Part shown: piece by piece, positions 46,538 through 60,104 of the stretch | How the letters are laid out: every line of letters starts with the position of its first letter | How positions within the stretch are numbered: the stretch's first letter is position 1 | Assembly (NCBI GenBank): GCA_015179025.1 | Contig: WHUX01000035.1 | Coordinates: 248,001-312,000 of the forward strand | Length of the DNA: 64,000 nt | From: Terfezia claveryi | Lineage: Eukaryota > Ascomycota > Pezizomycetes > Pezizales > Pezizaceae | Reading direction: 5' to 3' | Notes under the pieces: generated by a model | Database searches by the model: none | Told to the model about the DNA's origin: nothing | The model's input: the letters and a program-made list of their open reading frames with translations, nothing else | Position numbers and translations under genes: made by a program

Positions 46538-47949
46538 GGATTCAATCCTCAATAAGGAATCTGATTAGAGTATAATCTCAGCTAGTAGTAGTCAGGGATC
46601 TCAGTAACTTTATCCTTCACTATCATGTTACGGCGCCAAGCCGAATTCGGAATTCGGAGTTACCCTGAATCTACATGACCGTAGAACTTTCAGACATTAT
46701 TCTTTTCTTTTTCAGGGGGAAAGAGCTGGAAAAAAAAATGCATACTTTTACTTATAAAATCATGCTTACCGAAGCCAGAGTCAGAGTACAATATGGACAA
46801 TTGTCCATGTGCGCTGTAAGATGGTACGTTGTACAAAGTGACGCACACATTATCTGCGAGTTTGCAGTGTGCAACTATGTGACTTAACCGGTAAGGAGCA
46901 GACTTTTCTGCATAATTTCTGCAAAACACGGGTACCTCTCTATCGATCTTGCCCAAACAGGTAGATGCCGGGATGCAAGAAAATGTGTGAGGCGTGACAA
47001 GATGTGAACCGGTTTGAGGGCAAAAGTAAAGTTCCAGCTGTTGTTTGAACAATTGGGAAAGCTGTCATTATTAGTTCGCGAGGCTGTGTGAGTGAATGGG
47101 CCCTTGTCTTCGGAACTCCTTCAGTGGGTACCCACCCGCCGTGCCATCTTCTGCCCCAGTCGTGTTTCTCAATACGCTTTCCAAGTCGAAGAATGGCGGT
47201 CTGTAAGATTTTCTCACTAATATTTGAGGCCAAAATATTTTTATGCCCTAGAGCACCTGGAGGCCGCTATAGCCCTGGTGTGTACTGATGTCTGAGAAGC
47301 TGGCCACACCCTGCACCTGCTTTATACAACCTATAGTATTTGGGGGTGGATTTCATGTCGAGGCATGTACTGGTTGTAGGTGCCAGTATCAAAATCAGAT
47401 AGCTGCGTGCCCCAGCATGCCGCCGTCTACAGACATCTTATAGAATATATATTAGCATAAATTCGCGGACTAGTTGGAGATGAAACTTTGGAGTGCAACA
47501 GTTCGAGTTGGACTATTCATGAGCATGCAGAGGAGCTGGGTGGGCAAGCAACACCCTGAGTACAAATATCATATTGAGTGTGCAACTTTGAGGCCTGCGG
47601 GTGGGAATGTGCGTGGGAAAGAGTTGATCTTGTGGGACAAGGATTGGGACAGAACAAAAGCAACGTTGTTGGAATAGAAAAAGAGATTTAATCGTATGCG
47701 TTGATTGTTGGACAAAGGGCTTTATATAACCATTCGAAGGATAAGAGGAAGGGAGGGATGAACATATGTTAGATGTGGATAAAAGGAGATGGTGAGGAGG
47801 AAAAGTGAATAACTAGTATGGAGTGGATTCAGGCGGTCTTGTAGGATGGGTGGTTGGAAAGGGATTTAGAAAGCTTAGGATTCACTGATTTTGAAATAAG
47901 CAAGTTGATTTTAATAAATAACTTAGATCTATATTCAGAGGCGATATAT

Positions 47950-48310
47950 AGAAATTTCATATAACGCTGAACATTGCATGCAAGATGCCAAGGCATCAAT
48001 TATATAGCAGAATTATCAAGTAACAAATTCACAGCAGCGTTATGTACTTAAGCTTATTCCACGGCCATTTTGAGTCCTTCTAGGGCAGACTTATTATGCC
48101 TTTTGATTCGGTATAATATTGTTACCAATGGAGGGGAGATTTCACATGACGTTGTACCAAGGCAACAATAAATATTAGAAAGTCACCAGGTAGCAAATAA
48201 TATTCACAGTAGTGTCTTGTAATTAGGCTTCTGATGGCTTTTAATTTGGTAGTAATTTATTACCAATGGAGTGAAAATTTTACATGACGTTGTACATGCA
48301 TGTAAATAAC
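47950..48310 (+). repeat. diverged tandem duplication, unit about 140 bp
   Basis: The block with TTACCAATGGAGGGGAGATTTC and TGACGTTGTAC near 48121-48157 recurs near 48260-48295, and the AATTCACAG or TATTCACAG region near 48029 recurs near 48208. A partial third copy may precede them. Divergence is considerable. Confidence 0.7.
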
Positions 48311-48635
48311 TACCTATAATGTTACCGATGGATGCAACCGGCTGTCGATATAATGAATTAATTACCATGGACTTGGTGAGCAGTGCATACAATGCTTGGT
48401 ATGTCTTTTTTCTATTACATGGCTATATCTTAACGTCTTAGGCTATTACTAGCCTTGAAATTCTAGATAAGTGGATAGAGGTAGTGCAGCTTTCTTACTC
48501 TGAACTTGGCTACGAAATATTTGATTAATAACTTCAATACAACATAATACAAATATGGAAGGTCTGACCATCCAGAACTCTATTCATTTATTCATTTATT
48601 CCATTTCCACCCTCTTCGAGAAACCTAAAATTGTT

Positions 48636-48670
48636 CATATCATATCATATCATATCATATCATATCATAT
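48636..48670 (+). repeat. (CATAT)7 microsatellite
   Basis: Seven exact CATAT units followed by degenerate TATATCAT. Confidence 0.95.
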
Positions 48671-48898
48671 TATATCATAATATATGTAACCGACCACCAA
48701 CAGGTAACCAATCAGAGTATCATGAACATTACTCTACGTCCCTCCCCACTCTTTTAAAATTACAACCTGGGTACTCCCTGCATCTCCTCTAATTATACAT
48801 GCATCTAACATCAATTATCCAAGACGTATATACTGTAGATAAACAACAAAAAAAGGACATCACATCAATCATCCCACTCTCCACAATCCCACAGGGCC

Positions 48899-51800
48899 CT
48901 ACACACCCCTAACCTTATCCCAACTTGGTGGTCTCCACCTCCTACTAATCACCTTAATAACCCACGGAGGAATAATCGATACCGACAAAATCGCCAGCAC
49001 ACGCCAGAGGTACCCCACTGTCAGGACGTAATTCAAGTCGAAATACTCTCCCAACAACGGCATACTCGCCACAAAGAGGAGCGCGGTGGCGGCGAGGGTG
49101 AGGATCATGTAGAAATGCCTACCACAACAAACAAAATCATCAGCAAACTGACAAAGCCATAGATATGTATACTGTATTTTTTTGGGGAAGGGGCCAGAAG
49201 GACATACCAAGTCGTAATCTCTAATGCCACCATAACCAGCTCATTCAACACCAATACCGTAAAACTCACCGCAACCATCTCCTTAAACCTATCCAACCCC
49301 ACAAGAATCTGACTCAACCCCTGAATCACCCCCCCTTGGTAAACACTCACAAGCACCCACATCCCAAACGTCTTGTAACTCAGACTCCGCCCCTCAGTCA
49401 ACTCCTTATACAGCTCTGGATACAGATTTGCCAAATGCTCGTCGACGTCTTTATCTAAGACGAGAGAGAACACGGGAGCCATGGTGTAAAGTGTTGCGTA
49501 TCCTACCAGCAGCCAACCTTGGTAGAGTGCGATCGGCTCGAATTTCGACGCGATGCTAAACATGGTTTGGCAAACGGAGATAATTAAACCTCTATGAATG
49601 ACAAATTGCGCGAGTTTTGCAGAGCGTTTATAGGAATTTCGACCATGCCAGACAAGAAGTTTGGTTAGATGTGCGAACTGTGTGATGGAGAAATCAGCTG
49701 CGAGAGAGGCCTGTCGACCTTCCTTGCCTACAATACCGACCCCCACGTCTGCTGCTTGGATCATAGAGACATCGTTCCCTCCATCACCAATACAGCAAAT
49801 TCGTTTTTTCGTGAATGCGCGAATAAGTCGGGCGATATCGGCTTTTTGGGTAGGTGTACATCTGCAGGCTACAACCGCGGGAAGACGGACAGCGAGGGAT
49901 ATGAAATCATCTCGGTACGAGTCGAGGAACAGTGCGAGTGATTCTCCGTCAATGAGGAGACACGAGTCGGTTTTATTCCGGAGAAATTCGAGGGTATCGT
50001 ACGCAGCGTCTTTGCGTTTGAGTTTTGCCACGGTGTGGATATATTGACCTCTTGAGACGAGCTTCGCACTGACAGCAACACATCGGGCTGTCTCGACTTT
50101 ATCTCCAGTCAACATCCATATCTTAATTCCTGCATTCCGGAGGAGCTCTATAGAAGGCTTGACATCTCGCTGTAGTTTATCCTCTACACCAGTAACTCCA
50201 AGGAGTTCCAAATCTCGTTCTAGATATTCGTCAATCACCTTTTGCATTTCCTTGTCTCGGTTTTGAAGCAGTAAGCTGGCAAATTTATAGCGCTCAGAGA
50301 ATTCTCGGTATTTCTCCACAGAGAGACGTTTCCTTCCCACAACTAGAGTTCGGAGACCTTCACGTGCCATGTTCCCACATTCCTCGTCCAGCCAGTCATT
50401 CGCGCCAACAATAGTAGACATTACTGTATCAGCACCCTTTTGGAAAAACCATATATGCCCTCTGGAAGTATCATCTTCCTCAGCAGCGCCCGCTAATAGG
50501 TCTGGCTCTTGTTTCTGGGCACTCTGGAATTGGACAACGATACCCATACGCTTGCCTTCGCTAGTGAAAGGGAACACTTCAAGGATCTTGACGCGAACAA
50601 CCACGTCCCCCCGAGCGACGCTTTGGAGAGCAATACTTTTCCGGTCCCGATGGACAAGGCGTAGACCAACGGATTCGGTCCACCGCACAATGGCGATCTC
50701 ATCAGGGCTGGAGGCTTGGTAGGAGGTTTCGGTTATTGTGGGGTCTTCGAGAGAGGGGGCGGTGGTGGGGGTGACATTGTGGCAAAGCGAGAGGGCGAGG
50801 ACGACATCTCGTACCCGGGAGCCGATTTCACGCCGGGTTCGACCAGCACCGCCAGATTGCTGAGCGGAACCTGTGGGTTGAGTAACGAAGATTGATGGGA
50901 GGGAAGGGTCAGAGCTGCCGGTGGGCGGGGCAATGGAGAAGCCTTGTTTGACGTACTCCACAACCTCGTCCATAGCTTCTCCGGCGTAGCTGACGGTACC
51001 AACGTGTACCTTCTTCAGTTCCATGTCTAAGATATAATACATTAGAAGAGTGATTGTCCAGAATTGTGGACCTTGAATCACATACCATTCTGGGTCAAGG
51101 TTCCTGTTTTATCACTAAGCAGATATTCCACTCTCCCCAGCTCTTCCGGGATTGTGCTTGTTCGCACTACAGTCCCCTGGATGCCCTCATCCCGCTCAAT
51201 AAACCGTGCATATACTGATTTACCCATATCAAGGTTCACCCTCAAACTAATTGGTATGATACTAGAGAATAAAATCAAGAATCTCATAATCTTCACGTAC
51301 CAGGGGGTATTAGCGACATCGTTATCAGTACCATCTGATTCTGGCTTATGCGGCTCAATCCCTCGTAGTGCTACTAGGACTATGGATAGTGTGAAGGTGA
51401 TGAAACAAAGGATCTTCGTGAGGTTGTTGATTTCCTCCTCTAGTAGCCCGGTTTTTGAGCGTGGTTTGGAGGTGGATAGAGACTGTCGTGTTTCTGGGCC
51501 TGTAAAAATGACAGCAGCGATGGTAGTGGTTGTGGAGGCCATGACAGTGTTGGCCCATGCTGTGTTGTCAATAGTCAAGGCCTGTGAGGATGGTGGCTTA
51601 CTGGAATCTTGTGGGGTTAATGTAATTTTTCCAAGGAAGGAATCTACCGCCTTAGAAGGTGGAGAAGCTGTAATTGTAAGGTCTGAAAATGCATCCAATG
51701 TGAGTGAGAGGGATTGAGTCAGAGACGGTGCTATACGGAGTTTCCAATCTGTCTCCCCGTCAAGCTGATCTGTCCGGATAAACGCTTCTCCGGTAACATC

Positions 51801-52844
51801 ATCTGACGGGTCTGTAGGTATGGACTTCAGAATAATCACATCTGCTGGAACTCTTTGATCTTTGTGTAACACAAGTATGTCTCCAACCTTGATGTCTTTG
51901 GCTTTTTTCGTCACAGTACGCACTTGTCCTTGCCCCTCGACCTGATCTTCCTCCTGTGCAACGGTTCGGGGTTGAGTTTTATTTTTCAACTTTTTTTGGG
52001 GCACCCTCTGTTCGGATTCAAAGGGCACCTTTCCTGAATCAAGCACCTCGTACCCTTCCCCGTTTGCTTCGGCATCCCTCCTCCTCCTGGCTAAATCATC
52101 TAATGCCTCCTTCCCCAGAGTAACACATAATACAAAAGCTAGTGGAACAATATAACTGCTAAGAAACCCAATCCGTAACACCGGTATAATCTGTGAAAGT
52201 GCGACTAATAGGAAGTACAGGTTGAAAAAGTAGCTGAACTCGTGATATAGCGTGAGCGGAAGAAAGGTAATTGGGGTGAATTTGTGATTAGAGACAATGT
52301 TGGGAGGAAATTGCGGACTTTTAATGGAACCGGGGGCGAGGGATATTATCCGAGTTAAGTCGGAGGTCTTTCTGGACCGTGGGGTTGGGGACGGCTGCCG
52401 GGAAGATCGGAGCGATGTTTTGGATGGCGATCTCGACAGCTTTCTCGAGATGTGTAACAGGGCCGATTCTTCCTGCCCGTGACTGCCTTCCCCACTTCTT
52501 CTGTGTGCGTCCCTGCTGTTTGACGGATGTCCGACTCCCAGCAGCTCTTGCCGATTCTCCTCATGATCAGAATAATCGTCTGTAGCTTTCAGTCGTTCAT
52601 ATTTGCGTCGACCACCCCCCATGAGTGACTTGAGCCCGATCCGTGGCGAAGGGTCTCTCGTCTTTTTACTACCGCCAATTCCAGTTGTTGAAAGAGCCCG
52701 ACCTACCGCCTGGTACCCAGAATTTCCAGCCGGTTGATAGCTTGCGGAGGATGGATCAAGCTCCTCAAGGTCAAGATCGAGATCAGAATCGGAGTCTGAT
52801 GGTATAGGAGACGGTGAACGTGGTGGCGACGGGTGAGAGGACAT
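48899..52844 (-). CDS. NEO1: P4-type phospholipid-translocating ATPase, NEO1 class
   Basis: Flips phospholipids to the cytosolic leaflet of Golgi/endosomal membranes. Model: complement(join(48899..49118, 49208..51026, 51086..52844)), 1265 aa, open at both junctions. The acidic Ser-rich N-terminus (MSSHPSPPRSPSPIPSDSDS) is followed by the P4 entry motif NVVSNHKFTPITFLPLTLYH in variant form, the actuator region with FIRTDQLDGETDWKLR (about 352-367), and the phosphorylation loop LLSDKTGTLTQN with catalytic Asp 578 at the end of exon 1. The hinge GDGGNDVSMIQAADVGVGI lies near 997. The membrane half and short C-tail (VIKVISRRWRPPSWDKV) follow. The FIRTDQLDGETDWKLR form and the short tail favour the NEO1/ATP9 class over DRS2/DNF types. 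Head-to-head with SEC16 over 669 bp. Confidence 0.95.
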
Positions 52845-53513
52845 CTGCCTTTTTTATTTAGGCGGGCAGGTGTGTGAATGCAGAGGGTTGATCCGCTGGC
52901 TGGGCAGGTAACCCACCGGATTAATTGATTTGCTTGGTCGTCCCTCCAGACTTGTCTGATTCCTGCTGAAGCTCCCACTGGCAGGTGTGTAGTTGCAGAT
53001 AAATGTACTGGGATCGGCGTGATCTGTCAGTGCAAGATGACGGAGCTTGGGCCAATGAGAGCGAAGCTTGGAATTCCGCTGTAGTCAGGCGTTGGATTAT
53101 ACAGTAGATATGCCAACAGCGAAAGGAGAGCTTATGCGTATATTGAGTAGAGTACTGGTGGTATGCTTGAGATGGGGGAAGGACTTGAATTTCAGCTTGC
53201 CGGATGGCCTGACGTTGGCCATGACGGGCGGGCTTGGCGTCGCGTCACACGTTAACGGCGTCATTGGTGGCGGCGACCAGCCAAGCCCGGTTGTGGTTAA
53301 TCTGGCTTTTGGGATGGCCGGTACCCGGGATCTGACCAATATCTGGCAGCACGAACTCGACTTTATTTTAGCGATTCAGGCCTCAGCATAAAGTGCATTG
53401 AATTTGACGGGCTACTCTACACATCCCCCCATCAACCTGACGTCGAATCCCATAGCTGCGGAACAGCACAGCCCAGCAGCATCTTCTGGGCACTATAACT
53501 CGTAAGATTCGCT
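52845..53513. promoter_or_regulatory. 669-bp divergent region between NEO1 and SEC16
   Basis: Separates two start codons facing away from each other, so it should contain both promoters. A 107-codon frame at 53068-53391 has no recognisable similarity and is probably chance. Confidence 0.5.
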
Positions 53514-56500
53514 ATGGAGCTGTCGTCGCCTCCGCATTCTCCGGAGGCCACCTGCGAGCGGTCTCGGTCAAGCCATCTTGATGTCAACTCAGGAAGCTCG
53601 CTGCCACGGGTAGATTCAACTGCAAGCTTTATAGCCGAAGCTTGCCATATTGAGGACGTGGATGCTGGGTGCCAGATACATAGCCATTCATCCGATATTG
53701 GGCTATCACGGCACTATGTGGATGGAAGTTCAGCGGGAGGTCGGATAACCGAGGTACAAGAGGGTGAAGGGCATACGGGGTCGCGTGAGGAGAACAAAGG
53801 TGGGTAGCAGTCGGGTCTGCACCTGTAAGGGTGCAATGATGCAGACGTTTCCATCTAATTGGAAATATTGTGGTATCTAGAGATTACGAATAAAATATCA
53901 CCCGAATTTGTTGCAGTGGTTGGAAATCATTCGTGTAAGGCTAACATCTCATTTCTCTGGCACCAGACTCCCTCCCAACGCACGACCAAATACCACTAGA
54001 AACACATCACACTAAATGGACCCCCCCTGCCATCAATACTGCTGATGCCAACCACCCAGATCAATTGAGTTTCGAGAGACCTGCAACTCCGATCATCGTC
54101 CCACCTACTCCTCAGTTTCCCCTACACCAAGAGCCATTGGAGACCGGAGCCACTTTATTACCGCCGCAAAATGGAACCACACTCCCCACAGGGCCTGGTA
54201 CAGACGCCCCGCGGCGTTCCTCTGGAGAGATCAATTGGACCTTCGATGATATGAATGAGCTACTAAAACGTGAGACGGGGGAACTTAGACGGGAAAATGT
54301 TCAGGCATATGGGGAGCAGCAAGGACGAGCAGTCAGCCCTATAGACCGTGCTAACACTCCCCCAGTTCCACCAAACGTGGTGTCAAAATCTCAACCCGAT
54401 TCTAGCTCAGACGTAGACGAAGAGGGAGGGCTAGTTGACAGGCGGTCGCCTTTCGATGACGAGGAAATTGCCGGAGATGCAGCAATATTCAATTCAATCT
54501 TTTCAGAAGCTGGGACTGGTATCCCTGGTACACAACAAGAACTGCCAACTTCGATATTTGACTCTGTAAATGTGGACAATTCCAACGTTGACGAGTCTGA
54601 ATTTTTCAATACACTTGGTGGAGACAGGCAGACAAACGCCCAGGACGAGACGAAGGCTCAGTGGGAAGAAGGGTTGTCTCAGGTGAAACCGCAGGCTAGG
54701 GAGCCAGTCTTTACGGAAGAGCAGCAAGCCCCGGTTTCGTTTCTATTTGACGAACCCGGTGACTATGAGGGAGGCGACTTTTTCTCAACAGATCCCCAAC
54801 CACTTGCAGATGATCCCCAAAGAAAATCGAAATCTGAAGCAGTGGCGGCAGCATTGGTAGGTACACACTATGGTGGAGTTGCTGCTAGTGTGACGACAGC
54901 TATTTCTGAGATTTTTGGTACAGCAGACGAGACACTCCCAAAAGGAGCGGATTTCTTTGCCAGCTCAATCCAGGTGCAATCAGGCACAGAAACAGGTGCC
55001 ATGATTGGCTCTGGGGAAACGGATATTGCGGCGAAGTGGCAGGCGGCGTTGGCTGCAGATGAGCTCTTGGATGATGATTTTCTTCCTGACGATGAGGGCT
55101 TTTTGAGCAGTGATCAGGAAGAAGATTCTGCGGAAACAACTCCAGCGGAACTAAAGCCAGTAGTAAATTCCAGTGGAGTTTTGCAAGGCTTCTCAAATAT
55201 CACCACTACAAGTGCTCCTCCAGCTACCTCCAGATATACTCCACAGTCTGCAACTCCACCCATTCATACCCAAGAGCCATATCAACCCCTCCAGAAACAC
55301 TATAGTACTCCAACTGCAGGTTGGCAACCACAACCTAATCCCCACACTCCAGCTCAGCAACCGTCCGTCACTCGACCGTACGGAACGCCACAGCCATTAG
55401 GCTATACCCCAGCTCTTCCTGCTACAGGTTACTACACTCCAATCCCAGCATCAGCTCCGCCACGGCAATTTCAAGCAGCTCCTCCAAAGCCTCCTGCGGT
55501 GCCCAAAGCCCAGAGTTTTGTTGATAAGAAAGGAAACTATCAGTCCCCTTACGATCTGCCAATGGAGGTGGTGAAACCAGCGTTGTCGAAACGCGTCAGT
55601 ATGCCTCACATGTCTCCGTCATTAACATCTCCACCTCATCGGCAAAGTTCCTTTGGAAAGGGGGCTACTCCTCCAATCACCCAGAGTTCCTTTGGCCCTC
55701 CGCTACACGGCACACCTCCAGGGGCACCGGCTACAAATGTAATAGCACCCAAGGTGTCAACTGGGCCAGTGCCAGCGTTTTTTGAAGATCTACCCATGGT
55801 CACTAAGGTTAAACCAACAAGGTATCAACCACAGGTAGCTATGGCTCCTAGTGAAAGCCTGTCTGGTGCACTTGCAAGGCCAATGAGTGCTGCGAATACT
55901 GCGTATCAACCCCCATCTGTCCCAACTACTACTCCATCTTTAGGCCCAGCACCAACCTTGCATTCACGATATGCTCCTCCACCAACCAGCCAAACCCCGT
56001 CTCAAATTTCGCATAATTATGTTGCGCCTCCCCAACCCCCCCAAGCATATGTTGTCCCTCCCCAGGCAACTGCCACTACAGCTCCGCAATATCCTGCTAT
56101 CCCTCCTACGCCACCAACTACTTCACATTATACCGCTGCTTCTGCTATAGCTCCCCCTCCGATCCAGGGCCTCATATCCCCCCCGCAGTTCCCCCCTTAC
56201 CACCGTGTGCCGAGTACACCGCTCCCAAACACCTGTATGGAAAGTAAATACGTTGCTAAGCCAGTGGTGGCACTCCAGCAATCACCGCCTCGCCAAAGGC
56301 AGGTCAGTGCTCCCCTCATTTTTGGGTCGGATGCGGCCAGTACTGGGAGCCCACAGCAGTCCCAACAGAATTCACCTAACCAAATGAGGCATTTCGGTGA
56401 ACAGCATCATTTTCACTCCTCTAGGCCAGGTACCGCAAAATCTGCGGCCTTTGCTGCTGGTTTTGGAGCATTAAAAGAGGAAGATGAGGTTGGAGAAAGT

Positions 56501-59500
56501 GCCGTAGCTGCAACACCGCCGCCAGCTGTGATTAGCAATAAGTATGGCCCAAGATCAACTGCTACCCCCCCCCGCCTTTGGGGCAACCCATGCGAGGAAT
56601 GAGCCGAGCAGATACCCTATCACCACCATCCCGAACCGCGTCGCCGGTGGTATATTCCGCCATACAACAACAACATCCCTCCCGAACGGCTTCCCCAGAA
56701 TCATCTGTTCCACCTCGCAGAGCTCAGACTCAGAGCCCGTCGACTTTGATGAACGGTTCTAAGAGGCCTACAAACCAGTATCAACCGTCTCAGCATCTTC
56801 CCAGGCCGGCTTCGGCTTTGGCTGGAAATGCAACATCTGCATATCCTGGCTTCTCACCAATAGAGCAGCACACACGAAGTATGTCCGCTGGCGTCAAGAA
56901 CTTCATGAATGATCCAGTAAATTTCATGACACCGCAAGACACGTCGATTCACGACCCTTTAAACAGATGGCAAGGTTGTCCCATTTTCTCCTGGGGATTT
57001 GGTGGCCATATCGTCACCATGTTCCCCACAAGGACGCAACGGAATGCTGTTGGTATGTCGCAACCAATGATCAAATGTTCCCCCGGAGAGGTGAAGGTCA
57101 GGCATACAAGGGATATTCTGCCATTGGAAGACAGTCTGGTCAAGTTCCCAGGACCAGTCTACTCTGGTGGGAAGGGAGCGAAATCAAAAAAGAAGGAAGT
57201 ACTTGCTTGGATGGCTGAGAAGATTGCGGCGTTGGAGGGGGATGCTAGTGGAGCTGGAATGTTCTTACCAGGCGAGCCAATTCCGGATGAAACGGAGAGA
57301 AAGAGGAAAGAGGAGAAAATACTTTTGTGGAAGGGAATGAAAACCTTCTTGGAGAATGATGGAAACATAGAAGGGTTCGTCATGAAATAATGTTCGAAGG
57401 TTGACAGTTACTGACGAATTTCATAGCGGAGAGATCGAAAAGTCTATAAGGGCATTTTTATGGCCAGAGGATTCTTCACCCACTTCCGCGGATTCCTTCA
57501 GCCTCGTTGCCTCTATGAGCAGCTCTGCAACTGGGAGTGAGCTTGGACCCGTGCCGGATCGTGTAGATATGGAAGCTATGAAAACGATTAGAACTCACCT
57601 TCTGAATGGAGATCGGACAGCAGCAGTTTGGCACGCTGTAGACAAACGGTTGTGGTCCCATGCAATGCTGATTGCGGGTACAGTGAGCAATGACTTGTGG
57701 AAGCAAGTCGTCCAAGACTTCGTCAGGAATGAGGTTAAGACCCTGGGCGGTGGACTTGAAAGTTTAGCCGTGCTGTACGAGATTTTTGGAGGAAATGGTG
57801 AAGAAAGCGTGGACGAACTTGTACCGCAGAGCGCCAGACTAGGACAGCCAATGATGACTAGCATGACAGGAACCGTTTCGGCAAAGGACCCAATGGAGGG
57901 CCTTGAGAAATGGAGAGAGACTCTGGCGTTGATTATGTCGAATAGGAGTGCAGGAGATACGACTGCCATAACCGCCCTCGGTAAGCTCCTGGGAACTTAT
58001 GCAAGGGTAGAGGCTGCTCACCTTTGGTACGTACAATGCTTCACACTCTGAGCTGTATTTACTAAATATTTCTTCAGCTACTTGTTCGCCAAAAATGCTG
58101 CGAGCTTCAGTGGTTCCGACGACCCTAATACGGCAGTAGCACTTTTCGGAGCAGACCATGTGTACTCGCCATTTACTTTCTGGAAAGATACTGATGCAAT
58201 TCTTTTGAGTGAAGTTTACGAGTTGGCCTTGTCGCTGGCTCCTGGCCCCGCGGCCCCCGCCATCATCCCGCATTTACAGGGCATCAAGGTTTTCCACGCA
58301 TTTTTACTTGCAGAGAGTGGATATCGTACTGAAGCTCATAAATATTGCGACGCAATTGGTTCAGTACTCAAAACTTCAACAAAGCCACTACCATATTTCC
58401 ACAGGACTATGTTTAATGCACTTGAAGAGCTCACCAATAGAGTCAGCCAGTCACCGAAGGATGCTGCAACTGGCGGATGGCTTAGCAAGCCTAGTTTGGA
58501 CAACATCTCAGGTAGCATGTGGGGTGCGTTCACGAAGTTTGTTGCAGGAGAGGACAGCGAGCCTGGTCCTGGTACCGACAACGGCCAAACCACTGGTGTA
58601 TTGGCACCAGGACCATTCGGAGGTACATCTACCAGCCCCGGCATGAGTAGAACTCAGTCGATTGCAGATATTTACGGGTCCTATGGAGGCAGTATTGGTA
58701 TAGGGGGTGGAAATCAGTCCCCCACAATAGCCAAACAGTATAACTTCACGGCAGCCGCTACCCCATATACTCCGCAGCAACAGCCTGTTTATTCATCTCA
58801 GCCGCCTGGGTCGAGTGGCATGCCCTATGATCCGTCATCATCCTACGCTCCGTATACCCCTCTGTCAAATACTAGTACTACTAATGCATACAAACCGGTA
58901 CCAACGCAGCAGACTGTCTTGCAATCACTATACGTCTCTGGTAGCCAACAAAGCCCATACATGCCACAGAGTGGATACGAGCCATCTCCCGTGAAGCCCA
59001 CTTTCGACAGCCCTATACCGTACCAAGGTTCCTTTGGTTCTCCTGCTGCTAGTAAAACCACCTTTAGCGAAGCTTTGAGTGGTTATCAGCCTTTATCCTA
59101 TGAACCACCGTCTGCGTCCTCAGGATATGAACCCCCCACAGGTGACACCTCTTACCAGCCTCACGAAGCAGGGGGCCCTTCCTCCGCGAAAGATAAAGAC
59201 TCTGACGACGAGAAACCCAAGCCTAAGAAGAAATCTTTCATGGATGATGACGATGATGATGCAGAGTTCCTTGCTCGTGCAGCGGCGTTGAAGAAGGAAG
59301 CGGAGGAGAAGAAAAAGAAACAGGAAGAAGAAGAGAAAAAGAAGCAGGCTGCGGCTTCGGGTGGCTCAGGATGGTTCAAAGGGTGGTTTGGTGGGAAGAA
59401 GGATCCAAATGTGCAAAGTGGAGGACCGATCAAGGCAAAGCTGGGAGAGGAGAGTAGCTTTTATTATGATCCTGATTTGAAGAGGTGGATAAACAAAAAG

Positions 59501-60104
59501 GTTTGTACCCCCAACTTTAGCCGTTAAATATTTTTTATGACAAAAACGATAGGCTGCCGCAGAGGAGCAAGCCGCACCGAAGGGCCCTCCTGTTCCACCC
59601 AAGCGCCTCTCAAACCCTCCATCTCGACCCGGCTCGGCTGTCCCTCAACTTCAAACACCTACCTCAGCAGGCCCTCATAAGTCTTACAGCACCTCACCAT
59701 TGAACATGACTTCCCCACCACCCACTTCTGGTTCTTCCGATGCGCCTTCAACTCCAATATCAGCGGCTCCTGCTATGAGAGCCAGTACTCCAGGAACACC
59801 GGCCGGCCCACCCATGCGTACTGGTACGCCGAGTACTCCTGCACCACCAAGTAGACTAGGCACTCCAGCGCCTAGTACGCCAGGTACACCGGGGTCGTTA
59901 CCGCCGATGAGTGCATCTGCGCCGCCGCCGCCCGGGGTCTTGGGGAGAAGCGCGCCGCCATCAAGGCCCAGTACGGCAGTGGTTAGTGGGGGAGGTGGAG
60001 ATATTTTGGATGATTTACTTGGGGGATCATCAGGGCCGAGGAAAGGGCCTGCGGCGAAGAAGGGGAGAAAGGCGGGGAGGTATGTGGATATTATGGCGAA
60101 GTAA
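53514..60104 (+). CDS. SEC16: SEC16, COPII exit-site scaffold (one apparent frameshift)
   Basis: Peripheral ER protein organising COPII budding sites. Model: join(53514..53799, 53967..57374, 57427..58026, 58078..59500, 59553..60104). The sum is one base short of a multiple of three; the frame breaks at the C9 run 56565-56573, and one more C would give about 2089 aa. Landmarks: N-terminal [19 protein letters not shown] and [14 protein letters not shown]; a long Pro/Ser/Gln-rich region; the central conserved domain beginning [17 protein letters not shown] (near residue 1100) with [14 protein letters not shown]; the alpha-helical ACE1-like part ([34 protein letters not shown]) across exons 3-5; and the end [13 protein letters not shown]. 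All four introns are 51-167 nt with good signals. The exon 1 start ATG is the first in frame. Identity is secure; the C-run may be a sequencing error. Confidence 0.93.

Larger units (their letters stand above)
45127..48898. other. intergenic, 3.8 kb, transposon ends and simple repeats
   Basis: No gene is supported; frames at 45674-46039 (-) and 46690-47052 (-) match nothing known to me. Contains the 14-bp micro-insertion (46524-46537), two other end fragments near 46205-46229 and 46314-46324, a T22 tract (46339-46360), a diverged tandem duplication (about 47950-48310) and a pentanucleotide microsatellite. Confidence 0.5.

Noticed and set aside
53068..53391. 107-codon frame in the NEO1/SEC16 divergent region
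   Set aside because: No domain or splice partner; lies where two promoters are expected.
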